The notes: generated from the letters alone by a model not told the origin. Shown: positions 1-11,066, counted from the first letter of the stretch. The stretch: 64,000 nucleotides of DNA from Neobacillus pocheonensis (GCA_023702235.1 JAMQCR010000002.1:1-64000); one strand, 5' to 3'. Program-made: numbers and translations.

Positions 1-60
1 AAGTTATAGTGGTATAAAAATTAAAAAACTTCTAAATTATTTCTAAGTATAGCTACAAAA

Positions 61-1647
61 TTATTTCATATTCCTTTCAAATTCAGAACGAATTTTATCT
101 TGTAATACCTTGTCTTTAACCACACCCTTTTTCTTAGAAAAAATCTCTCTAGATGACATCTCTTCAAAAGAACATTCCTTTAGTGGAACGACCTTCGTTT
201 TATGAACGAATTTATACCCGAGCCAAAATACCAAAAAGATCGGTAAACCAATATAGGCAGCGGCTATTCCATACCAATCAATCTTACTAGTTAAAAAAGC
301 TTGATAATTCTCGCCAAAAATGACAATGACACACATCGCAAAAGCGAGAATCGGACCGAACGGGAACCATTTCGCCTTAAATTTCAAACCATTCATGTCC
401 CTGCCCTGGGCAATATATGCTTTTCTAAAACGGTAGTGGCTGACTGCAATTCCAAGCCATGCAATAAATCCAGTTAAGCCTGACGCATTTAATAACCATG
501 TATACACTTGATCTCCAAAAATAGACGTTAAAAAGGCTAATCCTCCGATAATCGTCGTCATGACAAGGGCATTCATCGGAATCCCGCGATCATTTACTTT
601 TTGTAGAAATTTAGGTGCCTGACCGTCCTTTGCCATGGACCAAAGCATGCGTGTCGATGCATATAAACCAGAATTCCCTGCCGATAAGACCGATGTCAAA
701 ATGACCGCATTCATCACAGATGCCGCAAATGCAATGCCCACTTTCTTAAATACAAGGGTAAAAGGGCTGACAGCGATTTTGTCGACATCCCCGCCTAAAA
801 GGTCAGGACTTGTATAAGGAATAATAAGGCCAATGACTGCAATGGCAACAATATAGAATAAAAGAATACGCCAAAATACTTGTCGAATCGCCTTTGGTAC
901 GTTTTTCTCGGGCTCTTCACTTTCTCCTGCAGCAATCCCCACGAGTTCCGTTCCTTGAAATGAAAAACCTGCGATGAAAAAAATACTTAAAATGGACAAA
1001 AGGCCACCATGAACCGGAGCATCTCCTATAGTAAAGTTTTTAAACCCGATAAAGTGTCCGCCCAGAATACCGAAAATGGTGAGCAAACCGACTCCAATGA
1101 ACACGATAATTGTCACTACTTTTATTAAGGAGAACCAATACTCGGATTCGCCGTAACTTTTAACCGACAATGCATTCAATAAAAAAATTAGTCCTAAAAA
1201 CAGTGCACTCCACACGATGCTCGGTACATCCGGAAACCAAAACTTCATAATAATAGCTGATGAAGCGATTTCAACCGCCAGTGTTATAGCCCAGTTGAAC
1301 CAATAATTCCAACCGAGCGCAAAACCAAATGCCGGATCAACAAAACGGTTGGCATATGTTGAAAAGGAGCCAGAAACCGGCATAAAGGTAGCCATTTCTC
1401 CGAGACTTGTCATCAAAAAGTAGACCATGATGCCGATAGCTCCATAAGCTATTAGCGCTCCACCAGGTCCAGCTGTTTGAATGGACGCCCCTGACGCTAA
1501 AAATAACCCTGTCCCGATTGACCCTCCAATCGCAATCATCGTCATGTGACGTGCCTTTAGATTGCGTTTCATATGCTCTTTACTTTCTTTACTAGACTGA
1601 TTTTTCTGATTATTTTGGTTATATTTATAGCTTTTGAGTGCTTCCAT
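61..1647 (-). CDS. lysP: Amino-acid permease, APC superfamily, LysP-like (probable lysine importer)
   Basis: A 528-residue integral membrane protein with about 12 hydrophobic segments. The N-terminus has the APC/AAT signature GGSIGTGLFLASG just after a soluble, Asn/Lys-rich head of about 30 residues, followed by a conserved SFQGTELVGIAAGE stretch. The ATG is preceded by AAAGGAGG at good spacing. The family imports amino acids with protons; LysP-type members carry lysine. It lies downstream of yokU and kamA on the same strand, which fits lysine supply to the aminomutase pathway, but substrate is inferred from context. A 357-bp gap with a hairpin separates it from yokU, so it may have its own promoter. 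A CcpA-like sequence (AGAAAGCGCATACA, 1745-1758) lies about 100 bp upstream of the start. The reading frame is intact. Confidence 0.85.
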   Translation of the reverse strand: MEALKSYKYNQNNQKNQSSKESKEHMKRNLKARHMTMIAIGGSIGTGLFLASGASIQTAGPGGALIAYGAIGIMVYFLMTSLGEMATFMPVSGSFSTYANRFVDPAFGFALGWNYWFNWAITLAVEIASSAIIMKFWFPDVPSIVWSALFLGLIFLLNALSVKSYGESEYWFSLIKVVTIIVFIGVGLLTIFGILGGHFIGFKNFTIGDAPVHGGLLSILSIFFIAGFSFQGTELVGIAAGESEEPEKNVPKAIRQVFWRILLFYIVAIAVIGLIIPYTSPDLLGGDVDKIAVSPFTLVFKKVGIAFAASVMNAVILTSVLSAGNSGLYASTRMLWSMAKDGQAPKFLQKVNDRGIPMNALVMTTIIGGLAFLTSIFGDQVYTWLLNASGLTGFIAWLGIAVSHYRFRKAYIAQGRDMNGLKFKAKWFPFGPILAFAMCVIVIFGENYQAFLTSKIDWYGIAAAYIGLPIFLVFWLGYKFVHKTKVVPLKECSFEEMSSREIFSKKKGVVKDKVLQDKIRSEFERNMK

Positions 1648-1840
1648 TCTTGTCCTCCTTTAACTTTTAAACTATAAGTATCTATCTAACTTTTTAGAAA
1701 ACCAATTGACCATCTGCTTTTTCGATGTATTTACATAGCTGACAAGAAAGCGCATACAAATAATACATAATAAATAAACCTCAAGTCAGTTGGATTATGT
1801 ATATCCCTACTGATTGTTAGCTAACCTTTCTGGTTCTTAA

Positions 1841-1883
1841 GGGCAATTTATCCCTTCATGTGGATGATGGGGATAAATTGTCC
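1841..1883. repeat. Inverted repeat between lysP and yokU
   Basis: Arms of 14-15 bases (GGGCAATTTATCCC and GGGGATAAATTGTCC) flank a 14-base loop. There is no U-run on either strand, so it is not a canonical intrinsic terminator; it could be a processing or stability hairpin or an operator. The rest of the 1648-2003 gap holds the lysP ribosome binding site and a CcpA-like site, and I see no gene and no lysine-riboswitch signature there. Confidence 0.6.
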
Positions 1884-2003
1884 ATAAGAATAAAATTCAT
1901 CTCTCGCTTACTATCGGAAAACGGGAGACGGCTTGCTAATTATTTCGAAAAATCAAAGTAGTTTCGCTTCAATAAGCGTGGAGCGGCATAAGTGTTTCAT
2001 ACG

Positions 2004-2216
2004 TCATACTTTTTCGAACTTTGAGGCATCAATTAAAAATAGCTGATCCTCTATTTCTTTCACCGTATTATCTGTTTGATAGGTCATTCCGCATTCCAAG
2101 CAATGAATGGATGGTGTGTCCTGAATTTCGATTGCTTTTGTTCCATCTGGAAGTTCCCAATACACTGTGTTGCTCGTTTCACGTGCTGTGTCAGATTCGC
2201 ACCATTGACAATTCAT
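2004..2216 (-). CDS. yokU: YokU family zinc-ribbon protein
   Basis: A 70-residue protein with two CxxC pairs (CQWC near residue 3 and CLEC near residue 39), as expected for a small zinc ribbon. In Bacillus subtilis a protein of this family lies next to kamA (yodO), and here the start codon is two bases past the kamA stop, with GGAGG inside the kamA end, so the two are translationally coupled. Its biochemical role is unknown. A link to lysine 2,3-aminomutase expression or assembly is inferred only from conserved neighbourhood. Confidence 0.85.
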   Translation of the reverse strand: MNCQWCESDTARETSNTVYWELPDGTKAIEIQDTPSIHCLECGMTYQTDNTVKEIEDQLFLIDASKFEKV

Positions 2217-2218
2217 AA

Positions 2219-3630
2219 CTATTCCTCCCTCGCTCCCACTGTCTCATACTTGCTCAGTTGCGATTGGAATTTTTTCTCTTTTAACTCGTCACGTTTTTCA
2301 CGTTTATCCTTTAAAGAGCTATGCTCAGTATTTTCCTTATACGCTTTACGGCGATCTAAACGTTTTAATCCTTCAGGTGTAAGGTTAAATTTCGTATCAT
2401 TAATAATGGATAGAACACCATTACTTTCAAACTTTTCAAACACTTCAGGATAAACTTTTTTATAAAAATCCTCCGCACTGCCCTCTTCATAATTTTGCGG
2501 TTCTGGATAAGATGTAATGACACCTTCAAAGTTACGCAATACGACTTTATTGGAACTTTGAGAAATGATATAGTTCGGTTGCAATGGAATTTTACCTCCT
2601 CCACCCGGGGCATCAACAATAAATGTCGGAACGGCATAACCCGATGTATGGCCACGAATCCTTCCATGATTTCCAATCCTTTGCTGATTGGTGCACGGAA
2701 ATCGCGATCCCTTCTGATAAATCGCATTGGTAAATGTAATATGGACGAACGCGAATTTTAACAAGATCATGCATAAGCTGTTTCATGATCGGTACACTGT
2801 CGTTAATGCCTGCTAAAATAACTGCCTGGTTACCAACAGGTACACCAACATTTGCAAGCATTTCACATGCTCTCTTCGATTCTTCCGTAATTTCAATAGA
2901 TGTATTGAAATGTGTATTGAACCAAACTGGATGATATTTTTTCAAGATATTACAAAGATTTTCGGTAATACGCTGTGGGAACACGACAGGTGCTCTTGTA
3001 CCGATACGAATAATTTCTACATGCGGAATCTCACGTAAATTCTTTAAAATATATTCTAAAATATTGTCATTAATAAGGAGCCCGTCTCCACCGGAAATTA
3101 ACACATCTCGAATTTGTGGATTAGATGCGATATAATTAATCGCTGTGTCTAACTGTTTCTTTGGTACACCCATTCCGATTTGCCCGGAGAAGCGCCTTCT
3201 TGTGCAATAACGGCAGTACATGGAGCATTGGTTTGTTACTAAGAACAACACACGATCCGGATAACGATGTGTTAACCCAGGTACTGGTGAATCTTCATCT
3301 TCGTGAAGAGGATCTTCTAAATCATACCTTGTTTTATGCAATTCCTGAGAAATCGGAACAGACTGCATTCGAACCGGACATCTTGAATCATCTTGATCCA
3401 TAAGCGATGCATAATATGGCGTGATGTTTAACGGAATTGTTTTCGTTGAGATTTTTAACTCCTTCTTCTTCCTCTGGTGTTAAGTTGACTACTTTCTTTA
3501 AGTCTTCTAAATTTTTGATTGTATTCGTCAGCTGCCAAACCCAATCGTTCCATTGCTCCTCCGTTACATCTTTCCAAAGCTCGATTTCTTTCCAATGTCT
3601 TTTCGGTTTGAATAAATTGTTTCTCATCAT
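2219..3630 (-). pseudogene. kamA: Lysine 2,3-aminomutase KamA (frameshifted as read)
   Basis: Radical-SAM, PLP-dependent enzyme that converts L-lysine to L-beta-lysine. The pieces in three frames join into one protein with the radical-SAM cysteines in CSMYCRYC and the PLP-lysine motif PGGGGK. Three single-base changes break it: an extra A in a run of five near 3455, one missing base near 2707 and another near 2664. With the frame restored the gene encodes about 470 residues, essentially the B. subtilis length. The ATG is preceded by GGAGGAG. No internal region is lost and all motifs survive, so a sequencing indel explanation is more likely than a dead gene. It is followed directly by yokU and preceded by the GNAT gene. 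Confidence 0.9.
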
Positions 3631-3700
3631 AAACTCCTCCTAAAATTAGCCTGTTTTTTATTGACCATTTTTGATAAATTCTCCTCTGATAGTTACTTTA

Positions 3701-4181
3701 TTAAGAAATGAGGTATTCCATATAATAGCGATTTTCCCCTTCTCCAAATTCATCGAATCTCGTCTCTTTTACAGTAAATCCTAATTTTTCATATAACTTA
3801 ACGGCTGCCTTGTTTTCAGTGCTGACCGTTAAGCAAACCTTATGAAATCCATCTTGTTTTAAAATCGGATAAATTTCCTGAAAGAATAATTTCCCTATTC
3901 CTTTCCCTTGCTGGTCGGAGCGGACATAAAATCCAAAAATGTAGGCTTTGTGAATATCATTGTAAGCTCTCATCACTTCGCAAACCGCAATCGGCGCTTG
4001 GATCATTTTGCTGCCGGTATTGAATGAGTTTCCCGTAGCGTGTAAGCGGGACAAGGGCTTGTTCATCTACTGCTCCTAATCCTGGAAACGCATCTTTCTC
4101 AAGCTCCATCATCATTTTTAGCTGTTCTGGATTCAATGAAGCTGGTACTTCGACATAATAGGTTTTGTTCAATGTTTCCAT
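3701..4181 (-). pseudogene. GNAT N-acetyltransferase of the kam locus (frameshifted as read)
   Basis: Two overlapping frames join into a GNAT protein of about 160 residues. The C-terminal half has the acetyl-CoA binding loop QQGKGIGK and a typical VSTENKAAVKLYEKLGF segment. One extra base near 3988 separates the halves. The start overlaps the end of the M81 gene by 13 bases. In B. subtilis a different, longer acetyltransferase (YodP, about 280 residues) acetylates beta-lysine next to kamA; this shorter protein sits in the same place and may do that step, which is inference. The frame is otherwise clean and the break looks like an indel. Confidence 0.8.
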
Positions 4182-5688
4182 TTTTCTGTCCCCCTCAGTT
4201 CTACTTCATATTGGATATCATCCAGCGGCCAAATTTGCTTAGGAATGTACCGATACGTAAAGGATGTTAAACGATTGGATGCAACACCAGGTGCATCCAC
4301 ATAAATGATCCGTCCAACAATCGGCTCAAACGCTGCCCGGAAATGATTTTTAGCTTTTAACCCAAGAATTCTCTTTGTCGAAGGCTCAAGGCCAATATGA
4401 CGAAACATTTCCGGATCATTCGCTGACATCGGCATTCCAATGAGGAGTATATCCATCTTGCCAACGCGAATGTGAGCAGCCCCCTTTAAATCGACTCGTA
4501 AATGCTGATTGAAGGGCCAGAATTATGAAATATACCGTCCGATAGAGCCACGACCGTTGCTTCGACCTGAACGGGTTCCCCAAATTCTGGTGATACTTTC
4601 CCTCCAAGGGACAACGATACCTTGTTTCCGGCTCCAGCCTTCCGGCAAGCCTCAATGGATTCGGGATCGTAGAGTCCTCCAAACAATGTGTCAGGAATAT
4701 TCATGTGCACCATTTCTCGAAGCAGCTCTGTTGTATCCCCACTCCCGCAGCTTAACGGATTATCTGAGATATCCGCCAGCACGATTGGCTTGTCATCTTC
4801 TATCGCCAATGACAAATTCAGTCCTTCTTTCACATCAGGCAATTCCATGATAAATTCTTCTCTTACACTCCAGAACAAGGAAGCCATCTTTTGGGCAGTC
4901 TCTTTTCCTTTTTGCGGATTGAGCGAAACAACAAGTACACTTGCACCGACCATGGGAATATCTGAGTAAGGAAAGCCGCCAAATACGGACACGTTATAAA
5001 TTCCTTCTTCCTCTTCGGCTTGTTTCGCCCACTCTATCATTTTGTGCATCGGCCCTTCTGCCGTTCTCATATTGATAGAGGGAGGCATCATCGGCAATTT
5101 TTCAAAAGAAGCATAATAATTCACACCTTCTTTTAATTGCTTCAATAAAGCAATTGACGCGTGAACGCCTTGTTCATACATATCAACATGTGGATATGTT
5201 TTAAATCCAAAATGAAGTGGTGTGTAATGAATCATTTTTTCACTTAAATTGGCGTGCATATCCAGTGTTGTCGCAATCGGGACACTCGGTCCGATAAGCT
5301 CACGGATTTTCCCTAGTAAATGCTCTTCCGGATCAAAGAGGTCCTCCACGACCATTGCTCCATGCAGCGCCAGCAATAAACCGTCCAGCCCTCCCGCCTG
5401 CTGAATAGACTCCAGCATTTGTTTTTCGATGATGGAGTATGCTTCAGTTGATACCACCCCCGAGGGAATCGCAGCCGCACAAAGTAGCGGTACAATTTCT
5501 ACATCCTTTTCTTGTTTCAATACATCCAAAAACCCGCCCACTTCCGTTTTCGTTCCAATATAAGCATCATAAATTTCATCGCCGATAAAGTAGCCTTCAT
5601 TTCGAAACTGTTCGATTTCGGTTTTCATCGGGCTGTAACTGTGGGATTCATGGTAAAAGAATGCAATACCAATACGATGTTTTCTCAT
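4169..5688 (-). pseudogene. M81 family metallopeptidase, MlrC-like (frameshifted as read)
   Basis: About 505 residues once one frameshift near 4515 is repaired: an N-terminal MlrC domain with conserved TLDMHANLS and a TYPHVD motif (likely metal ligands), and an MlrC C-terminal domain ending in a DDIQYEVELRG stretch. The start is ATG at 5688, preceded by AAGGGGGAGAAT; an upstream in-frame ATG at 5712 lacks a site of its own. Family members hydrolyse peptide or amide bonds; MlrC cleaves linearised microcystin. It sits between the aldehyde dehydrogenase and the acetyltransferase. The B. subtilis kam cluster has a deacetylase (YodQ), absent here, so removing the acetyl group is a plausible but untested role. 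Confidence 0.85.
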
Positions 5689-5721
5689 ATTCTCCCCCTT
5701 CGTATTAGTCATAGGCGTTCA

Positions 5722-7182
5722 TCAATAGTTCGTATAGATTGACTTCCACTCTGTCATGACATCGAATGCATGATGAGAAACTTCACGGTGGCCGTTTCCA
5801 GACATTTTCATCCCCCCAAATGCCACACCCATCTCGGCATTTGACGTTCCGTTATTAATATAGACAAGCCCGCTTACTGCCTCCTTTGCAGCACGGTTCG
5901 CATAATGAAGGCTCTCTGTATAAATGGAAGTCGATAACCCATAAATCGTCCCATTATTTACCTCAATGGCTTCCTCATATGAATCTACTTCAATGATGGC
6001 AAGAACAGGACCAAATATTTCTTCCTGTGCAATGGTATCATTCGGTTTCACATTCTCAATGATTGTCGGCTCATAATAATAGCCGCCCAATTCTTTGACA
6101 CGCTGCCCGCCTGACACAATTTTCCCACCTTCTTCAATCGCTGTTTTTATATATTTTTCGACTGTATGAAGCTGGTCTTCATTTACGAGAGGGCCCACTT
6201 GTTTTCCTTCTTCAAGTCCATTTCCTATTTTCATAGACTTTGTTAATTCTACTACTTTTTGTACGAGCAGCTCCTTTACTGGACGCTCGACGATTACCCG
6301 GCTTGCTGCTGTACAGCGCTGACCAGTTGTTGTAAACGCTGATTTAACGATTCCATCCGCCGCTTTTTCCAAGTCTGCATCCTTCAAAACAATTACCGCA
6401 TTTTTTCCACCCAATTCTAAAGAAATACGTTTTAACGTTTTACTGCTCATTTCAGCAAGCTGTTGTCCGACTTCCGTTGAGCCAGTGAAAGAAATGACTT
6501 TAACAACCGGATGTTCAGCGAGTGTTCGCCCGACTGTCCTTCCTGAACCTGTAATTAAGTTCAACACCCCTGCTGGCAATCCGGCTTCATCTAGTATTTC
6601 TACGAAAATCTTTGCAGATAACGCTACCTCTGAAGCTGGCTTCCATACGACAGTATTCCCCGCAATCAGAGCAGAAAAGATTTTGTAAGAAGCAAGAGCC
6701 ACCGGGAAGTTCCAAGGTGTAATGCACGCAACAACTCCAAGCGGTTCACGAACCATTCTTACATTCCGGTCAGGGAAGCCGGCAGGAACCGTTTCTCCAA
6801 AGAGGCGTCTGCCCTCTCCTGCCATATATTGAGCAGTAGCGCTGACCACTCCAACTTCGCCTAAAGACTCCGTAAGCACCTTGCCCATTTCCATTGTCAT
6901 GACACGAGCCAATTCTTCTTTGCGTGTTTCAAACAATTGAGCCGCTTTCGTTAAATATGCTGCTCGTTCTGGAATAGGGATGTTCTTCCATTGTGAATAG
7001 GCTATATTCGCTTTTGCGACCGAATCGTTCACTTGCTCTGTTGTAGCTGCTGCACATATCCCGACAAGCTCTCCAGTAGCTGGATTCAAACTTTCAAAGT
7101 AGGATTGATCAGGGTCACTCACCCATATTCCATTTATATAAAGCTCTCCCTGAAGAATCTCTGTTTTGATTTGATTAGACAT
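5722..7182 (-). CDS. NAD(P)-dependent aldehyde dehydrogenase (succinate-semialdehyde type)
   Basis: An intact 486-residue ALDH-superfamily protein. It has the ITPWNFPVA cofactor loop, the catalytic glutamate in LELGGKN, the catalytic cysteine in TTGQRCTAASR, and a C-terminal FGGMKMSGNGHRE. The ribosome site GAGGAGG precedes the ATG. The nearest families are succinate-semialdehyde and 2-oxoglutarate-semialdehyde dehydrogenases. Lying 43 bases downstream of a GABA-transaminase-like gene, it most likely oxidises succinate semialdehyde formed late in beta-lysine breakdown. Substrate assignment rests on context. Confidence 0.9.
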   Translation of the reverse strand: MSNQIKTEILQGELYINGIWVSDPDQSYFESLNPATGELVGICAAATTEQVNDSVAKANIAYSQWKNIPIPERAAYLTKAAQLFETRKEELARVMTMEMGKVLTESLGEVGVVSATAQYMAGEGRRLFGETVPAGFPDRNVRMVREPLGVVACITPWNFPVALASYKIFSALIAGNTVVWKPASEVALSAKIFVEILDEAGLPAGVLNLITGSGRTVGRTLAEHPVVKVISFTGSTEVGQQLAEMSSKTLKRISLELGGKNAVIVLKDADLEKAADGIVKSAFTTTGQRCTAASRVIVERPVKELLVQKVVELTKSMKIGNGLEEGKQVGPLVNEDQLHTVEKYIKTAIEEGGKIVSGGQRVKELGGYYYEPTIIENVKPNDTIAQEEIFGPVLAIIEVDSYEEAIEVNNGTIYGLSTSIYTESLHYANRAAKEAVSGLVYINNGTSNAEMGVAFGGMKMSGNGHREVSHHAFDVMTEWKSIYTNY

Positions 7183-7225
7183 AATTTGACCTCCTCTTCT
7201 GTGGTACCACTAGGAAAAATGAAGA

Positions 7226-8520
7226 TTAGCTCCCCGCGATCGTTTCTGATATAGCATCTTCCAAAATCGTTAATCCCTTGTCTAGCACATCTTCTTGAAT
7301 GTTAAGTGGAAGCATTAATCGGATTGTTTGCCCGCTTACACCGCAGTTCATAATGAGCAAGCCGTTTTCTAGTGCCTTCGATTTAATCTTCGGTACGAGC
7401 GAAGCTGAAGATTGCTGGTCAAATTCAATACCGATCATCATACCCACGCCTCGGACTTCAACAATACCCGGTAAATGGCTACCGAGTTTTGAAGTCGGCT
7501 GACAATCTCGGCACCGAGTTTAGCACTACGTTCTACTAACTTCTCTTCCTCAATGACCTCTATGTTTGCCAATGCTGCAGCACAAGAAACCGGATTCCCA
7601 CCAAATGTCGAGCCATGACCGGCCATTGGCCATTTTTCATGAAGCTTACGACTTGCTACAATGGCACCAAGAGGCATGCCGCCGGAAAGGGCTTTTGCCA
7701 GTACTAAAATATCAGGAGTCACATTGGCATGTTCTGCCGCGAACATTTTGCCTGTACGGCCAAATCCTGTTTGTACTTCGTCAAAGATAAGCAAAATGCC
7801 GTGTTCCTCTGTAATCTTTCTTAACGCCTGCAAAAAGCTTGGCGGTGCCGGATAATAGCCGCCTTCACCCATTACCGGTTCAATGATGATGGCTGCTACA
7901 CGTGAAGGGTCCACTCGTAAATCAAATAGTTTATGAAGCTGATTCAAGCAATACTCTTCAACTTCTTCTTCTTTAATGTTTTTCAATTGGCTAGGATACG
8001 GGTATGGGACGTGGTACACTTCGCCTAAAATCGGTTCATAATAACGACGATATTTTGAGCTTGAAGCCGTAATGGCTGTTGCGCCTAAAGTACGTCCGTG
8101 AAACGACCCTTCAAATGCAATGATGGCCGGTCTGCCTGTAGCAGCCTTTGCTAATTTAAGCGCACCGTCAATGGCTTCAGCTCCCGAATTGGAGAAAAAG
8201 ACAGTGTCCAGATTTCCTGGTGTGATATGAGCAAGCTTTTCCGCCAAATTCGCTGCCGTTTCATAATAACCGTAGTTCAATCCAAGATGGATCAGGTTCT
8301 CTGCTTGTTTTTTAATGGCTTCAACCATTTTTCCGTTCGTATGCCCGACTGCATTTACGGCCACTCCTGAAACGAAATCAATGTATTCTTCGCCGTCTGT
8401 TGTCCAAAATTTGGCGCCATGCGCTTTTTCGATGACAAGTTCTGTCACTCTTGTCATGACCGGCGATAGATGCTTTCTTGCTTTTTCCTGAATTTCATCT
8501 GTTTTATTTTGTAATTTCAT
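7226..8520 (-). pseudogene. Class III aminotransferase, GABA-transaminase-like (frameshifted as read)
   Basis: PLP-dependent transaminase of about 430 residues after repair. It shows FSNSGAEAIDGALKLAK, FEGSFHGRT, the PLP aspartate in IFDEVQTGFGRTG, the catalytic lysine in VLAKALSGGMPLGA and a C-terminal RGVGMMIGIEF in the second frame. The break near 7484 fits loss of one A from an A-run (AAAA where AAAAA is needed). ATG at 8520, nine bases inside the longest reading frame, has AGAAAGGATGAGA in front and is the better start. It overlaps the upstream aminotransferase end. The inferred role is conversion of 4-aminobutyrate to succinate semialdehyde. Confidence 0.85.
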
Positions 8521-9889
8521 ATGTCTCATCCTTTCTTAATTGACCCTTGAATATCGTGAATGCTCTATCTAAAATGCTCACCATCTCATCAATTTCTTTT
8601 TTTGTGACATTTAAAGGAGGACTGATGATGAGATGTTCCCCCTTTACACCGTCTATTGAACCGGTACCCGGATAAAAAACTGCACCGAGTTCCATCGCAA
8701 TTCCATTTAATGTTTCAGCAGCCTTTTCAGATGGATCGAACAGCTGATCATGCTCACGATCCTTTACAAGCTCCATGCCAATTAATAGACCTCTGCCTCG
8801 AACATCGGATATATAGGAATGTTTTTGCTTCAACTCCAATAGTCGGTCAACAAGATAAGGACCTTGCTCATTAACGTTTTCCAGCACCCTATCACGCTCA
8901 TAAACATTCAATGCAGCAAGACCGGCTGCCACTGCCACTGGATGCCCGCTATATGTGTAGCCGTGAATGAATTTCCCGTCACTGTTTTGAATGAGGCCAC
9001 TAATTAATCGATCATGAACGATCATTCCGGCAAGCGGAGCATATCCGGCTGAAACCCCTTTTCCAAAGGTGATGATATCCGGTTCAATTCCAATCTGTTC
9101 TGTCGCGAAGTTGGTACCAGTACGGCCGAATCCTGTCATCACTTCGTCGATGATCAAAACGATTTCGTATCGGTCACACAGTTCTCGAACTTTTTCAAAA
9201 TACCCAGGCGGCGGCGGAACGGCACCTTGCTGGCTACCGACAATCGGTTCGGCAATAAATGCCGACACATTCTCGGGACCAAGCTCTAAAATGGTTCTTT
9301 CAATATCCGTCAAACACGTTAAGTTTTCTTTAGCAAGACAATCATCTTTTTGACGACCGTATGGACATCGATGGCAATACGGAGAATAAACATGAGCATA
9401 GTTTAATAGATTAGGGGTGTATGCATGCCTTCTTTTAACATCTCCCCCTGCCGATAAAGAACCAATTGTGTTGCCATGATACGATTGCCAGCGTCCAATC
9501 ACAATGTGCTTTTGCGGTCTGCCGGCATCCCTGTGATACTGCCTTGCCAACTTCAAAGCACTCTCATTCGCTTCTGAGCCTCCGGTTGTAAAATACACTC
9601 TATTTAAATGGTCCGGAGCCATTTTTCCTATCGTTTCAGCCAATTCATGCAAAGCTTTCGTTTCAAAGCGCATCGTATGGACGAAAGCTGCCTTTTTTGC
9701 TTGTTCTGCCATAGCGTCTCCTATTGAAGCAACCCCGTGACCCAAGTTTGCCGCAACCGCACCTGAACAAGCATCCAAATATTTTTTCCCATTCTCATCT
9801 ATTAGATAGACTCCTTCACCGTGAGTTATGATTGGGTACTCCTTTTTTAAATCGCGATGAAATACATAGTCTTTTTTTATTCTGTCCAT
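8504..9889 (-). CDS. Class III aminotransferase, YodT-like
   Basis: An intact 461-residue PLP enzyme. Motifs include YFTTGGSEANESALKLAR, GRWQSYHGNTIGSLS, the PLP aspartate in LIIDEVMTGFGRTG and the lysine in ITFGKGVSAGYAPLAG. The start is taken at ATG 9889, which has GGTGGTGGAAAG just upstream inside the thiolase end; the frame stays open above this but without similarity. It overlaps the thiolase stop by 13 bases. The B. subtilis relative YodT lies in the kam cluster and is thought to transaminate an intermediate of beta-lysine degradation. Which amino group is removed cannot be decided here. Confidence 0.88.
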   Translation of the reverse strand: MDRIKKDYVFHRDLKKEYPIITHGEGVYLIDENGKKYLDACSGAVAANLGHGVASIGDAMAEQAKKAAFVHTMRFETKALHELAETIGKMAPDHLNRVYFTTGGSEANESALKLARQYHRDAGRPQKHIVIGRWQSYHGNTIGSLSAGGDVKRRHAYTPNLLNYAHVYSPYCHRCPYGRQKDDCLAKENLTCLTDIERTILELGPENVSAFIAEPIVGSQQGAVPPPPGYFEKVRELCDRYEIVLIIDEVMTGFGRTGTNFATEQIGIEPDIITFGKGVSAGYAPLAGMIVHDRLISGLIQNSDGKFIHGYTYSGHPVAVAAGLAALNVYERDRVLENVNEQGPYLVDRLLELKQKHSYISDVRGRGLLIGMELVKDREHDQLFDPSEKAAETLNGIAMELGAVFYPGTGSIDGVKGEHLIISPPLNVTKKEIDEMVSILDRAFTIFKGQLRKDETYEITK

Positions 9890-11066
9890 CTTTCCACCAC
9901 CATTGCCATTCCTAATCCTCCCGCCACACAAATCGTCGCAAGGCCATATTGCCGTTTTTGTTTTTCAAGCTCATGACATAATGAAGTGACGATTCTTGCA
10001 CCGGAGCACCCAAGTGGATGGCCTAAGGCAATCGCTCCTCCGTTAACATTCACGTTGTCTCCTTTTATGCCCCATTCATTTAAACAAGCAAGACTTTGAG
10101 CAGCGAATGCTTCATTTAATTCAATCAAATCGATATCTTCTAAGCGAAGACCTGCCTTTTTCAACGCGATTTGGGATGCAGGAACCGGACCGATTCCCAT
10201 TTCTTTTGGTGATACGCCCGTTGCAGCAAAGGAACGAATCCTTGCCATCGGGACCACTCCAAGTTGTTTCGCTTTTTCTTCCGACATTAACAGCAGCATC
10301 GAGGCTCCATCGTTTCTGCCGGATAAGTTTCCTGCTGTTACCGTACCATCCTTTTGAAATACAGGACTTAGTGTTCCTAACGTTTCAATGTCCGACAATC
10401 TTGGGTACTCATCTATCGCAAAGTGCCTGATCCCCTTTTTTCCTTCCTTTACCGGAACAGGAATGATTTCTTCTTCAAAACGGCCATTTCAATTGCACGT
10501 TTCGTTTTCTGCTGGCTTGTGAAGGCAAATTCGTCTTGTTCACGACGGCTAATGTTATATTTTTCAGCCAGCCACTCCGCTGTTTGCCCCATCGTGAAAT
10601 GACCGTATATCTCCTCTGGCTGCGATTTTGGCTGACTCTCCGTATTTGAATCATATAGCGTCATATCTCCTATTTTAAGGCCAAATCGAGTACCAACCGT
10701 ATAATGAGGAGCTTGTGACATGCTTTCGACACCGCCTGCTAAAACGACGTCCGCCTGACCTGTCAAAATGGACATTGCCCCGTTAATGACGGCCTGCATG
10801 CCTGAACCGCACTGACGATGAACTGTATAAGCAGGAATCGATTCTGGAAAATGGGACCGTAATGCCGCGACTCTTGCAATATTCGGAGAATGCGCACTCT
10901 GCTTTGTTTGGCCAACGATGACTTCATCGACAATATTGGGACCGTAACCGGAAGCAGAAAGATTATTTTTCATGATGAGGGATACGAGTTCTTCTGGAAG
11001 CGTATTCTTCAGTGATCCGCCGAAGCTTCCAATAGCAGTCCGAAATGCATTTACGATTACAACCAC
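9877..11066 (-). pseudogene. Acetyl-CoA C-acyltransferase / thiolase (frameshifted as read)
   Basis: Thiolase of about 396 residues in two frames. The nucleophile cysteine lies in VHRQCGSGMQA, followed by an ALNEAF-type ELNEAFAAQ, the HP motif GHPLGCSGAR and the final CVAGGLGMAM cysteine loop. The break near 10485 fits loss of one A (GAAATGG where GAAAATGG is expected). The start is GTG sharing one base with the preceding CoA-transferase stop (TAGTG). In this cluster it would split a 3-ketoacyl-CoA derived from beta-lysine into acetyl-CoA and a C4 acyl-CoA. The general fatty-acid role remains possible. Confidence 0.88.

Noticed and set aside
1648..2003. Possible lysine riboswitch before lysP
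   Set aside because: The conserved L-box core and long multi-helix architecture are not there; only a simple 14-base hairpin without a U-run is seen.
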